Shown here piece by piece: positions 13,566-24,205 of a DNA stretch of 64,000 bases. Position 1 is the stretch's first letter. Each line of letters starts with the position of its first letter. The stretch is from CAVSIP01 sp963728075 (GTDB lineage Bacteria > Actinomycetota > Actinomycetes > JAFAQI01 > DASSKL01): NCBI GenBank assembly GCA_963728075.1, contig CAVSIP010000001.1, forward strand, positions 744,001 through 808,000, given 5' to 3'. A model generated the notes under the pieces. The model had not been told where the DNA came from and made no database searches. It was given only the letters and a program-made list of their open reading frames with translations. The translations under genes and the position numbers were made by a program.

Positions 13566-14837
13566 TCAGCCGCCCTCGCGGACCCGCTCGACGCCGGCCA
13601 CGTGCCGCTTGCCGCGCCGCAGCACCAGCCACCTGCCGTGCAGGAGATCGGCCTGGTCCGGCGTGGTGTCGACGCCCTCGATCCGCCGGTTGTTGAGGTA
13701 GGCGCCACCCTGCTGGACGGTCCGGATCGCCTCCGAACGGCTGCTGCACAGGGCGGTCGCGGCCAGCAGCTCCACGACCGTCGGGAGGTCCCCCTCGTAG
13801 CGCACGGTCCCGGCCCCCTGCAGCGCGCTGGCGAGGGTCCGTTCGTCGAGCTCCGCGAGGTCGCCCTGGCCGAACAGCGCCCGGCTCGCCGCCACCGCCG
13901 CGTCCCGCTCGCGCTCACCGTGGACGAGCGCGGTGACCTCCTCGGCCAGCCGCCGCTGCGCCTGGCGGGCGGCGGGACGCTCGGTCGTGGCCGTGTCCAG
14001 CGCCTCGACCTCCTCGCGGGGCAGCAGCGTCAGCAGGCGCAGGTAGGCGCCCACGTCGCGGTCGTCGACGTTGACGAGGTACTGGTACAGCGCGTACGGC
14101 GAGGTCAGCTCGGGGTCGAGCCAGACGCTGCCGCCACCCGTGCTCTTGCCGAGCTTCTGGCCGGAGGCGTCGGTGATGAGCGGGAAGGTCAGGGCGTGGG
14201 CACTGCCCCCCTCGACGCGGCGGATGAGGTCCAGGCCGGCGGTGATGTTCCCCCACTGGTCGGTGGCACCTACCTGCAGCCGGCAGCCGAACCGCCGGAA
14301 CAGCTCGAGGTAGTCGAAGGACTGCAGCAGCATGTAGCTGAACTCGGTGAAGCTGATCCCGGTCGACTCCAGACGTGCGCTCACGCTCTCCTTGGCAAGC
14401 ATCTGGTTCACCGAGAAGTGCTTGCCGACGTCGCGCAGGAAGTCGAGCGCGGACAGGCCCTCGGTCCAGTCCAGGTTGTTCACCAGGCGTGCGGTGCCGC
14501 CGAGGTCGAGGACCCGCTCGAACTGGGGTCGCAGCCGTTCCACGCGCGCGGCGATCTCGTCCTTGTCGACGAGCACGCGTTCCGACGTCCGGCCGCTGGG
14601 GTCCCCGATGAGTCCGGTCGCGCCGCCGGCGAGCGCAATCGGGTGGTGCCCGGCGTCCTGGAAGCGGCGCAGGGCGAGCAGCGGGACCAGGTTGCCGACG
14701 TGCAGGCTGTCCGCCGTGGGGTCGAAGCCGCAGTAGAGGGTCATCGGTCCCGCGGCGAGGTCACGGCGCAGCGCGTCGGCGTCCGTGGACTGGGCCACGA
14801 GGCCGCGCCAGGTCAACTCGTCCAGGATGTCGGTCAC
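13566..14837 (-). CDS. tyrS: tyrosyl-tRNA synthetase
   Basis: Class I synthetase charging tRNA-Tyr. 423 residues, the normal length. The HIGH-type motif is HVGN at 46-49 and the KMSKS-type motif is KLGKS at 228-232. Tyrosine-site residues are in YCGFDPTADSLH and the QVGATDQWGNI block. A C-terminal S4-like domain is visible (SSRSEAIRTVQQGGAYLNNRRI). The GTG start overlaps the mpg stop (GTGA at 14837-14834), making tyrS the last gene of the long arginine transcript. The rrn promoter follows within 45 nt. Confidence 0.97.
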   Translation of the reverse strand: MTDILDELTWRGLVAQSTDADALRRDLAAGPMTLYCGFDPTADSLHVGNLVPLLALRRFQDAGHHPIALAGGATGLIGDPSGRTSERVLVDKDEIAARVERLRPQFERVLDLGGTARLVNNLDWTEGLSALDFLRDVGKHFSVNQMLAKESVSARLESTGISFTEFSYMLLQSFDYLELFRRFGCRLQVGATDQWGNITAGLDLIRRVEGGSAHALTFPLITDASGQKLGKSTGGGSVWLDPELTSPYALYQYLVNVDDRDVGAYLRLLTLLPREEVEALDTATTERPAARQAQRRLAEEVTALVHGERERDAAVAASRALFGQGDLAELDERTLASALQGAGTVRYEGDLPTVVELLAATALCSSRSEAIRTVQQGGAYLNNRRIEGVDTTPDQADLLHGRWLVLRRGKRHVAGVERVREGG

Positions 14838-15441
14838 GTGCCCGATCCTCTCGTACGGCGGGTGCCGGCCCGATAGTCGCTGACCGTCGGCTCGCCCTCC
14901 ACCCAGTATCGCCAGGGCCGACGCGTCGCCGCGCGGACGCCGACGCGCGGTCCGGTCCGTACCCGGCTGTCGGCCACCGGGGGCCCCGGCAGCACCTGCA
15001 GCGGCGAGGCCGGGCAGGTGGCGTCCGCCCCGTCCAGGTCGCGGTCCACGCCGAGCGCCCGCGCCAGCCGGGCCGGCCCACGGGCCAGGTCGCGGTCCGC
15101 CCGCGCGGCCGGGCGCCGGGCCCGGGCGAGCTCGAGGCCGTCCACCACCTCACCCGCGCGGAGCAGCACGGCGGCGGCCTCGCCGTCGGGGCCGCAGACG
15201 AGGTTCATGCACCAGTGCATGCCGTAGGTGAAGTAGACGTACACGCGGCCCGGTGGGCCGAACATCGTGCCGGTACGCGGCGTCCGGCCGCGGAAGGCGT
15301 GCGACGCCGGGTCGTGCGGCCCGGCGTACGCCTCCACCTCGGTCAGCCGGACCGCCACCTCACGGTGCCGGACCTCGGCGCCGAGCAGGTCCCGGGCCAC
15401 GTCCAGGACCGGCCGGTCGAAGAACGCTGGCGGCAGGGTGG

Positions 15442-15445
<4 letters not shown>
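14834..15445 (-). CDS. mpg: 3-methyladenine DNA glycosylase (AAG/MPG family)
   Basis: Base-excision glycosylase of the mammalian AAG type, 203 residues. Recognised from VARDLLGAEVRHR, the catalytic-region LTEVEAYAGPHDPASHAFRGRTPRT, FGPPGRVYVYFTYGMHWCMN and the ARGPARLARALGV block. The glutamate in TEVEAY is the expected general base. It overlaps argH upstream and tyrS downstream by 4 nt each. The mpg-tyrS pair is conserved in actinobacteria. Confidence 0.93.
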
Positions 15446-16857
<1,412 letters not shown>

Positions 16858-16861
<4 letters not shown>

Positions 16862-18069
16862 CGGCCGCCTTCCGCCAGGCGCTGGTCCCGCCGCGCCGCG
16901 ATCTTGCTGGGCAGGCCCCACAGCTCCACGAAGCCCTTGGCGAGGCTCTGGTCGAACACGTCGTCCGAGTCGTACGTCGCCAGGTTGTAGTCGTACAGGG
17001 AGGCGTCGCTGCGCCGCCCGCTGACCACCGCCCGGCCGCCGTGCAGGACCAGCCGCACCTCGCCGGAGACGTGCTGGGAGGCGGTGTCCACGAACGCGTC
17101 GAGGGACCGCTTGAGCGGGGAGAACCACAGGCCGTCGTACACCAGCTCCGTCCAGCGCTGGTCCACGCCCTTCTTGAACCGGGACAGCTCGCGCTCGACC
17201 GTGAGGTTCTCCAGCTCCTGGTGGGCGGTGATCAGCGCGATCGCCCCGGGCGCCTCGTACACCTCGCGGCTCTTGATGCCGACGAGCCGGTCCTCGACCA
17301 TGTCCAGCCGGCCGACACCCTGCGCGCCGGCCCGGCGGTTGAGCTCCTGGATCGCCTGCAGCACGGTCACCGGCCGGCCGTCGATCGCGGTCGGTGCCCC
17401 GTCGGTGAAGGTGACCACGACCTCGTCGGCGGGCCGCTGCTGGGCCGGGTCGGAGGTGTAGGAGTAGACGTCCTCGATGGGCCCGTTCCAGGGGTCCTCG
17501 AGGAAGCCGGTCTCCACCGCACGTCCCCAGACGTTCTGGTCGATGGAGTACGGCGACTTCTTGTTCACGTCGATCGGCAGCCCGCGCTCCTCGGCGAACG
17601 CGATCGCCTTGTCGCGGGTCATGCCGGAGTCGCGGACCGGGGCGAGCACGCGCAGGTCCGGGGCGAGAGCGCCGAGGCCCACCTCGAAGCGGACCTGGTC
17701 GTTGCCCTTGCCGGTGCAGCCGTGGGCGACCGCGGTCGCCCCGTGGTAGCGCGCCGCCTCGGCCATGTGCTTGACGATCACCGGGCGGGACAGCGCGGAG
17801 ACCAGCGGGTAGCGGTCCATGTACAGCGCGTTGGCCTTCAACGCGGGCAGGCAGAACTCCTCGGCGAACTCGTCCTTGGCGTCCACGACGATGGACTCCA
17901 CGGCCCCGCAGTCCAGCGCCCGCTGGCGGATGACGTCCATGTCCTCGCCGCCCTGGCCGACGTCCGCGGCGACCGCGATGACCTCGGCGTTGTGCTCGGC
18001 GGCGATCCAACCGATGGCGACGGACGTGTCGAGCCCTCCGGAGTACGCGAGGACGACGCGTTCGGTCAT
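16858..18069 (-). CDS. argG: argininosuccinate synthase
   Basis: ATP-dependent condensation of citrulline and aspartate. 403 residues, full length. The N-terminal PP-loop AYSGGLDTSVAI binds ATP; AHGCTGKGNDQVRFE and the DVNKKSPYSIDQN blocks are family signatures. The ATG start (18069) overlaps the argR stop (ATGA). No disruption. Confidence 0.97.
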
Positions 18070-18611
18070 GAGTGTGCTCCTTGGTCTGAGTGGTTCTCCA
18101 GCAGGTCGCCGTCGGCGGTTCGGCGGAACCGCTCGGCCAGGTCAGGTCCGCCCGCGGGGTCGCGCGCGACGACCAGAACCGTGTCGTCACCGGCCACGGT
18201 GCCGATGACGTCCGCCGGTGCCGCCCGGTCGAGCGCGGAGGCGAGCAGGTGGGCCCCGCCGGGAGGCGTACGCAGCACGGCGATGTTGCCCGAGCCGTCC
18301 GCCGCGACCAGCAGCTCCTGCAGCAGGCGCGTCAGGCGTGACTCGATGTGCTCGTTGTCGCCGAGGCTGCCGGCGTCGGGCACCGCGTACACCGGGCCGC
18401 CGCCCGGCCGGCGCACCTTCACCGCCCCGATCTCGTCGAGGTCGCGGGAGAGCGTGGCCTGGGTGACCACGACGCCGTCCACCGCCAGCAGCTCGGCGAG
18501 CTCGGTCTGCGAGCCGACCGGTCGCCGCGAGATCAGCTCGGCGATGCGCGCCTGCCGGGCCGCCTTCGTCCGGGGCACCGGCCGCGACTCGCCGCTCGGC
18601 AGCGCGCTCAC
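18066..18611 (-). CDS. argR: arginine repressor ArgR
   Basis: 181 residues. The N-terminal winged helix (TKAARQARIAELISRRPVGSQ, then TQATLSRDLDEIGAVKVR) binds ARG boxes. The C-terminal domain (LLVAADGSGNIAVLRTPPGGAH, IGTVAGDDTVLVV) binds L-arginine and forms the hexamer. GTIAGDDT-type loop present as GTVAGDDT. It lies inside the operon it should control, between argF and argG, with 4-nt overlaps on both sides, so it is likely autoregulated from the operator upstream of argC. Confidence 0.95.
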   Translation of the reverse strand: MSALPSGESRPVPRTKAARQARIAELISRRPVGSQTELAELLAVDGVVVTQATLSRDLDEIGAVKVRRPGGGPVYAVPDAGSLGDNEHIESRLTRLLQELLVAADGSGNIAVLRTPPGGAHLLASALDRAAPADVIGTVAGDDTVLVVARDPAGGPDLAERFRRTADGDLLENHSDQGAHS

Positions 18612-19545
18612 GGCTGGTGCCTCAGCAGGAACGCGAGCAGCGCCTTCTGGGCGTGCAGGCGGTTCTCCGCCTGGTCCCACACGGCGCTGTGCGGCCCGTC
18701 GAGCACCTCGGCGCTGATCTCCTCGCCACGGTGGGCCGGCAGGCAGTGCAGGACCATCGCGTCTGCGGCGGCGCGGGCGAGCAGCGCGGCGTTGACCTGG
18801 TACGGCTGGAAGACCAGCGCCCGGCTGCTCGCCTCCTGCTCCTGCCCCATCGAGGCCCACACGTCGGTGTAGAGGACGTCCGCCCCCTCGGCGGCGGCGT
18901 GCGGGTCGCCGGTGACGGTCACGCTGCCGCCGGTGCCGCGCGCGATCTCCGCTGCCCGGCGGACGACCTGGTCGATCGGGGCGAAGCCAGGTGGCGAGGC
19001 GACCCGGACGTCCATCCCCGCCGCAGCACCCGCGAGCAGCAGCGAGTGCGCCATGTTGTTGCCGTCGCCGACGTAGGTCAGGGTCAGCCCGCGCCAGGCG
19101 GCCCTTGCGCTCGCGCACGGTCTGCAGGTCGGCGAGCGCCTGGCAGGGGTGGGCGTAGTCGGTCAGGGCGTTGACGACGGGAACCGACTGACGCCGCCGC
19201 CAGCGCCTCGATCCGGTCCTGGCCGAAGGTGCGGATGACGATCGCGGACACGAACCGCGACAGCACCCGGGCGGTGTCCTCGATCGTCTCGCCGCGGCCG
19301 AGCTGGGTGCTGCGGGCGTCGATGACGATGGGGTGCCCGCCGAGCTCGGCGATGCCCGCCTCGAACGACAGCCGCGTGCGTGTCGAGGGCTTCTCGAAGA
19401 TCACCGCGACCGACCGGGGGCCCTCGAGCGGACGGTCGGACCAGCGGTCCTTCTTCATCCGGTCGGCGTCGTCGAGCACGACCTCGAGCTCACGCGGCGA
19501 GAGGTCGTCGTCGGCGAGGAAGTGCCGTACCGCCGGCAGGGTCAT
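18608..19545 (-). CDS. argF: ornithine carbamoyltransferase, two frameshifts
   Basis: Makes citrulline from ornithine and carbamoyl phosphate. The carbamoyl-phosphate motif PSTRTRLSF is at residues 53-61 (STRTR 54-58), the ornithine-loop HCLPAHRGEE is near the C-terminus, and AHPCQALADLQT is readable between them in a third frame. The frame changes lie at about 19190 and 19100. At the latter an extra C in GGCGCGGGC would explain the shift. All conserved motifs survive, so sequence error is likely. ATG start overlaps the response-regulator stop (ATGA). Confidence 0.9.
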
Positions 19546-19916
19546 GCCGCACCTCCGGTGATCTGACCGACCCGCTCGAGCAGCTCGGCAACGGCGAACG
19601 GCTTGGTGAACACGTGGTCCTCCCCCAGCTGCTCCCGCAGGGCGGGCACGGCGTCGACCTTGCCGGTCACGACGACGACGGGGATGTCCGCGAGGCCGGG
19701 GTCGCCCTGCAGCTCCTCCAGCACGCGCAGCCCGCCGAGGTCCGGCATCATCAGGTCGAGCAGGATCACCGCCGGCCGCCGGCTGCTGACCTTCACCAGT
19801 CCGGCGAGCCCGTCGGAGGCCACCGCGACGTCGTAGCCCTCCGCGGTGAGCAGCGTCTGCAGCAGGCCGCGCACGCTCGGGTCGTCCTCGACGACGAGCA
19901 CGTACGGTGCGCTCAT
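19542..19916 (-). CDS. single-domain response regulator (CheY-like receiver) inside the arg operon
   Basis: 124 residues comprising only a receiver domain. All phosphotransfer residues are present: the acidic pair D11/D12 (VVEDDPSVRG), phospho-acceptor D54 (ILLDLMMPD), T84 (VVVTGK) and K105 (FTKPF). There is no DNA-binding or enzymatic output domain. It is wedged between argD and argF with ATGA overlaps at both ends, so it must be co-translated with arginine enzymes. No kinase is adjacent; the nearest is the orphan PAS kinase at 27845-28948. It might act as a phosphate relay or by protein contact. Function in arginine metabolism is inference only. Confidence 0.9.
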   Translation of the reverse strand: MSAPYVLVVEDDPSVRGLLQTLLTAEGYDVAVASDGLAGLVKVSSRRPAVILLDLMMPDLGGLRVLEELQGDPGLADIPVVVVTGKVDAVPALREQLGEDHVFTKPFAVAELLERVGQITGGAA

Positions 19917-21109
19917 CCGGACCGCTCCGCAGCAGCGAGCACCTCGGGGAGCGCGGCGGTGAACGACGCCGCCTCGTCGGCGGTGAGCACCAGCGGCGGA
20001 GCCAGCCGCACGGCGTCCGGGGCGATGCCGTTCACGAGGAAGCCGGAGTCCCGCGCGGCACGCTCCACCGCGCCGGCCGCGTCGGCGGCCAGCTCGAGCG
20101 CCAGCCAGAAGCCGCGCCCGCGCACGCCCGACAACAGCGGCGCGTCGACCCTGCGCATCGCGTTCTGCCAGTCGGCGCCGACGCTCTCGACGTGGGCGAG
20201 CAGCCCCTCCTTCTCGATGGTGTCGAGCACCGCGAGGGCGGCCGAGCACGACACCGGGTTGCCGCCGAACGTGCTGCCGTGGTCGCCCCGCTGCAGCGCC
20301 TCGGCTGCCCCACCGGTGGCCAGGCAGGCGCCGATGGGCAGGCCACCACCCAGCCCCTTGGCGAGGGTGACCACGTCGGGACGGATCCCCTCGTGCTGGT
20401 GGGCGAACCAGCGCCCGGTCCGCCCGATGCCGCCTTGCACCTCGTCGACGACGAGCAGCGCACCGGTGGCGTCGCAGACCCGCCGCGCCTCGGCCAGGTA
20501 GCCGGCGGGCGGCGGGACGACGCCGGCCTCACCGAGCGTCGGCTCGAGGAACACGGCAGCCGTGCGCTCGTCGACGGCCTCGACGAGCGCATCGCCGTCG
20601 CCGTACGGCACGAACGTGACGTCCAGCCCGTACGGCCCGAACGGCTCGCGGATCGCGGCCTTGCCGGTCAGGGCCAGCGCTCCCAGCGTGCGCCCGTGGA
20701 AACCACGCTCGGCCGCGACGAAGCGCGGGCGATCAGCGCCCCCCACCCGACGAGCGATCTTGATGGCGGCCTCGTTGGCGGTGGCGCCGTCGTTGCACAG
20801 GAACACCCGGGTCTCCGGAGCCCCGAACAGGCCGACCAGCCGCTCGGCGAGGGCGAGCGCCGGCTCGTTGACGAACAGGTTCGTGGTGTGGGCCATCCGG
20901 CCCACCTGACCGCAGACCGCCTCGACCAGCGCCGGGTGGGCGTGGCCGAGCGCGGAGACCGCGATGCCGGCGAACAGGTCCAGGTAGCGGCGGCCGTCGG
21001 CGTCCTCGACCCAACTGCCCTCGCCGCGCACCAGCGTGAGCGGCGGGGTGCCGTAGTTGCGCATCATCACCGCGTCCCACCGGGCGGCGTAGGACGCCTG
21101 GACGCTCAC
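19913..21109 (-). CDS. argD: acetylornithine aminotransferase
   Basis: PLP-dependent class III aminotransferase, 398 residues, converting N-acetylglutamate semialdehyde to N-acetylornithine. The PLP phosphate-binding GATANEAAIKIAR, the DEVQGGIGRTG block and the Schiff-base lysine in VTLAKGLGGGLPIGA are intact. GTG start (21109) overlaps the argB stop; the stop overlaps the response regulator start. Confidence 0.96.
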   Translation of the reverse strand: MSVQASYAARWDAVMMRNYGTPPLTLVRGEGSWVEDADGRRYLDLFAGIAVSALGHAHPALVEAVCGQVGRMAHTTNLFVNEPALALAERLVGLFGAPETRVFLCNDGATANEAAIKIARRVGGADRPRFVAAERGFHGRTLGALALTGKAAIREPFGPYGLDVTFVPYGDGDALVEAVDERTAAVFLEPTLGEAGVVPPPAGYLAEARRVCDATGALLVVDEVQGGIGRTGRWFAHQHEGIRPDVVTLAKGLGGGLPIGACLATGGAAEALQRGDHGSTFGGNPVSCSAALAVLDTIEKEGLLAHVESVGADWQNAMRRVDAPLLSGVRGRGFWLALELAADAAGAVERAARDSGFLVNGIAPDAVRLAPPLVLTADEAASFTAALPEVLAAAERSG

Positions 21110-21981
21110 TGCGGAACCACCATCGTGCCGACCCCCTCGTCGGTGAACACCTCGAGCAACAGCGCGTGCGGGACGCGCCCGTCGAGCACGTGCGCGCGCG
21201 GCACCCCGCCGCGTACGGCCCGCAGGCACGCCTCCATCTTCGGGACCATCCCCTCGGCCAGGCCGGGCAGCAGCTTCTCCAGCTCCGCGGCCGTGAGCTC
21301 GCTGATGACCTCGTCGCTCGCCGGCCAGTCGCGGTAGAGCCCCTCGACGTCGGTGAGCACCATGAGCTTCTCGGCGCCCACGGCCACGGCCAAGGCCGCG
21401 GCCGCGGTGTCGGCGTTGACGTTGTAGATCTCCCCGTCGACGCCGCGGGCGACGCTGGCGACCACGGGCACCTGGCCGGCGTCGAGCAGCGCGGTGACGG
21501 CGTCGGGGCGGACGTCCACGATGTCGCCGACCTGGCCGATGTCGACCTCCTCGCCCTCCACCATCGCGCCGCGCCGCTCCGCGGTGAACAGGTGGGCGTC
21601 CTCGCCGGACAGGCCGACGGCGAACGGCCCGTGCGCGTTGAGCAGGCCCACGAGGTCGCGGTTGACCTGGCCGACCAGAACCATCCGGACGACCTGCATG
21701 GTCTCCGGGGTGGTGACGCGCAGCCCGCCGCGGAAGGTGGTCTCGATGCCGAGCCGGTCGAGGTGTGCGTTGATCTGCGGCCCGCCGCCGTGCACGATCA
21801 CCGGCCGCAGCCCGCAGTAGCGCAGGAACACGACGTCCTCGGCGAACGCGGCGCGCAGCGCGTCGTCGGTCATCGCGTGGCCGCCGTACTTGATCACGAC
21901 CGTACGGCCGTGGAAACGCTCGAGCCAGGGCAGCGCCTCGACGAGCGTGGCGGCCTTCTGCAGCAGGGCGGGGGTGCTCAT
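21106..21981 (-). CDS. argB: acetylglutamate kinase
   Basis: Phosphorylates N-acetylglutamate. 291 residues. Amino acid kinase fold with VVIKYGGHAM (ATP site), IVHGGGPQIN, the NVNADTAAAALA segment and LTDVEGLYRDW. The N-terminal helix (TPALLQKAATLVEALPWLERF) is the hexamer-forming type of arginine-inhibited enzymes, so feedback inhibition by arginine is expected. ATG start overlaps the argJ stop. Confidence 0.96.
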   Translation of the reverse strand: MSTPALLQKAATLVEALPWLERFHGRTVVIKYGGHAMTDDALRAAFAEDVVFLRYCGLRPVIVHGGGPQINAHLDRLGIETTFRGGLRVTTPETMQVVRMVLVGQVNRDLVGLLNAHGPFAVGLSGEDAHLFTAERRGAMVEGEEVDIGQVGDIVDVRPDAVTALLDAGQVPVVASVARGVDGEIYNVNADTAAAALAVAVGAEKLMVLTDVEGLYRDWPASDEVISELTAAELEKLLPGLAEGMVPKMEACLRAVRGGVPRAHVLDGRVPHALLLEVFTDEGVGTMVVPQ

Positions 21982-23128
21982 GTCGAGTAGGCCGAGTTCT
22001 CGTGGACGTACTGCTCGGTCAGGTCGGTGGTGGTCACGGTCGCGGCAGCGTCCCCTGCGTGCAGGTCGACGTGCACGTGCACGATCCGGCCGCTCATGTC
22101 GACGAGCGACCGGTCGTCGCCGATCGCCCCGCCGCGGCCACCATGACGCCGTTGATGACCACGTCGACGACGTCCGGCTCGAACGCGACGTCGGTGGTGC
22201 CGACCGCGGAGAGCACCCGGCCCCAGTTCGGGTCCTGGCCGTAGACCGCGGCCTTGAACAGCGCGCTGCGGGCCACCGCGCGCGCGGCCGTCACGGCGTC
22301 GTCCTCGCTGGCCGCACCCGTGACCTCGATCTCGATCCGCTTGGTGGCGCCCTCGGCGTCGTCCGCCATGGCCAGCGCGAGGTCGGTGCACACGCCGCGC
22401 ACGGCGGCGGCGAAGTCGGCGTAGGGCGGGGTCACCCCGGACGCACCACTCGCCAGCAGCAGCACGGTGTCGTTGGTCGACATGCAGCCGTCGGTGTCGA
22501 GGCGGTCGAAGGTCACCCGGGTCGCGTCGCGCAGCGCCCGGTCGCAGGTCTGCTGGTCGACGGCGGCGTCCGTGGTGACGACACAGAGCATGGTGGCGAG
22601 GCCGGGCGCGAGCATCGCCGCGCCCTTGGCCATGCCGCCGACCGTCCAGCCGGCCCCCGTGCGCACGGACTGCTTGGCGACCGCGTCGGTGGTCCGGATC
22701 GCCTCGGCGGCGTCCGCGCCGCCGCCCCCCGACAGCCCGGCGACCGCCTTGCCGACACCGTCGAGCACCCGGTCCATCGGCAGGCGCTCACCGATCAGCC
22801 CGGTGGAGCACACCGCGACCTCACCGGCCGAGCCGCCGAGCGCTGCGGCCACGGCCTCGGCCGTGCGGTGCGTATCGAGGAACCCGTCCGGGCCCGTGCA
22901 GGCGTTCGCGCCACCGGAGTTGAGCACGACGGCGTGCACGCTGCCGCCGCGCAGCACCTCGCGGGACCAGAGCACTGGAGCGGCGGCGAAGCGGTTGGCC
23001 GTGAACACGCCGGCCGCGGTGCGCTCGGGTCCGTCGTTGACGAGCAGCGCCACGTCGGGCGCGCCGGTGGCCTTGAGTCCGGCGGCGACGCCGGCGGCGC
23101 GGAAGCCCTGGGCGGCGGTGACGCTCAC
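21978..23128 (-). CDS. argJ: bifunctional ornithine acetyltransferase / N-acetylglutamate synthase, one frameshift
   Basis: Recycles the acetyl group from acetylornithine to glutamate. The autocleavage site is KGAAMLAPGLATML, cut before the Thr in ATML to give alpha and beta chains. NSGGANACTG, CSTGLIGERLP and YGQDPNWGRVLSAVG are present. The frame breaks near 22130. The C-terminus (DRSLVDMSGRIVHVHVDL to HENSAYST) continues in another frame to the TGA overlapping argB. Probably a sequence error. Confidence 0.92.
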
Positions 23129-24129
23129 GGCGCGACACCGTTCACGGACAGGCCGGCGTCCTCGGGGAGGCCGAGCGCGATGTTCGCGTTCTGGACCGCC
23201 TGGCCGGCGGCCCCCTTGCCCAGGTTGTCGATTGCGGACACCACGATCATCCGGTCGGAGTCGACGTCCCGCGTGGCCTGCAGGTGGCAGGAGTTCGAGC
23301 CCAGGGTCGCGGCCGTGTGCGGCCAGCGGCCCTCCGGCAGGACGTGGACGAAGCGCTCCCCCGCGTACGCGTCCGCGAGCACCTGGCGCGGGTCGACGTC
23401 GGCGGCCAGCGGGATCGCGGTCACCGTGGCGAGGATGCCGCGCGGCATCGGTGCGAGCACCGGGGTCATGCTCAGCGTCCGCGCCCCGGTCGCCTGCTTG
23501 ATCTCGGGTACGTGCTGGTGCGCACCGACCTTGTACGGCGACAGGTCGCTCATCACCTCGCTCGCGAGCAGGTTGGCCTTGAGCGACCGGCCCGCCCCGC
23601 TCGTCCCGCTCGCGGCGACCACGACCACGTCCTCCGGTGACACCACGCCGGCGGCGACCAGCGGCGCAAGCGCGAGCGTGGTGGCGACCGCGTAGCAGCC
23701 GGTGTTCGCCACGCGCCGGCTGACCGCGATCCGCGCCCGTGCCCCGGGCAGCTCGGGCAGCCCGTAGGTCCACGTTCCGGCGTGCTCACCGCCGTAGTAC
23801 TGCCGCCACGCGTCCGCGTCGGTCAGCCGGAAGTCGGCACCGAGGTCGACGACGAGGGTGTCCGCCGGCAGCTGTGCGGCGAGCGCGGCGGACTCGCCGT
23901 GCGGCAGCGCGAGGAAGACCAGGTCCGCGGCCAGCTCGGCGGGGTCGGCCGTGCAGAACCTGCGGTCGGCGAGTGTCGTGAGGTGCGGGTGCACCTCGCC
24001 CACCGGCCGCCCGGCGTTGGAGCCGGCTGCCATCGCGACGACCTCGAGGTCGGGGTGCGCCTCGAGCAGGCGCAGCAGCTCGCCGCCCCCGTACCCGCTC
24101 GCGCCGGCCACGGCCGCCGTCACGCCCAT
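23125..24129 (-). CDS. argC: N-acetyl-gamma-glutamyl-phosphate reductase
   Basis: NADPH-dependent reductase, 334 residues. Dinucleotide-binding VAGASGYGGGELLRLL, the catalytic Cys in VANTGCYAVATTLAL, SGTSGAGRSLK and the PVLAPMPRGI block are intact. The ATG at 24129 has a good GGGAGG seven nt upstream. First gene of the arginine operon and preceded by a candidate ArgR operator. Confidence 0.96.
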   Translation of the reverse strand: MGVTAAVAGASGYGGGELLRLLEAHPDLEVVAMAAGSNAGRPVGEVHPHLTTLADRRFCTADPAELAADLVFLALPHGESAALAAQLPADTLVVDLGADFRLTDADAWRQYYGGEHAGTWTYGLPELPGARARIAVSRRVANTGCYAVATTLALAPLVAAGVVSPEDVVVVAASGTSGAGRSLKANLLASEVMSDLSPYKVGAHQHVPEIKQATGARTLSMTPVLAPMPRGILATVTAIPLAADVDPRQVLADAYAGERFVHVLPEGRWPHTAATLGSNSCHLQATRDVDSDRMIVVSAIDNLGKGAAGQAVQNANIALGLPEDAGLSVNGVAP

Positions 24130-24150
24130 GTCGCCTCCCGGATCCCCTGC

Positions 24151-24178
24151 TTGCATGACTATACAGCCCGCTGCATAC
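24151..24178 (-). promoter_or_regulatory. candidate arg operon promoter with ArgR (ARG-box) operator
   Basis: The 76-nt gap between pheT and argC holds a minus-strand TATAGT (24163-24158) that can act as a -10, with a poor -35. It overlaps two imperfect ARG-box-like sequences containing TGCAT: TTGCATGACTATACA on the plus strand from 24151, and CTGCATACC from 24171. This fits repression by the ArgR encoded in the operon. The call rests on position and weak motif similarity. Confidence 0.55.
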
Positions 24179-24205
24179 CGGATGCCGGTAGGTGGCGGCG
24201 CGGGT

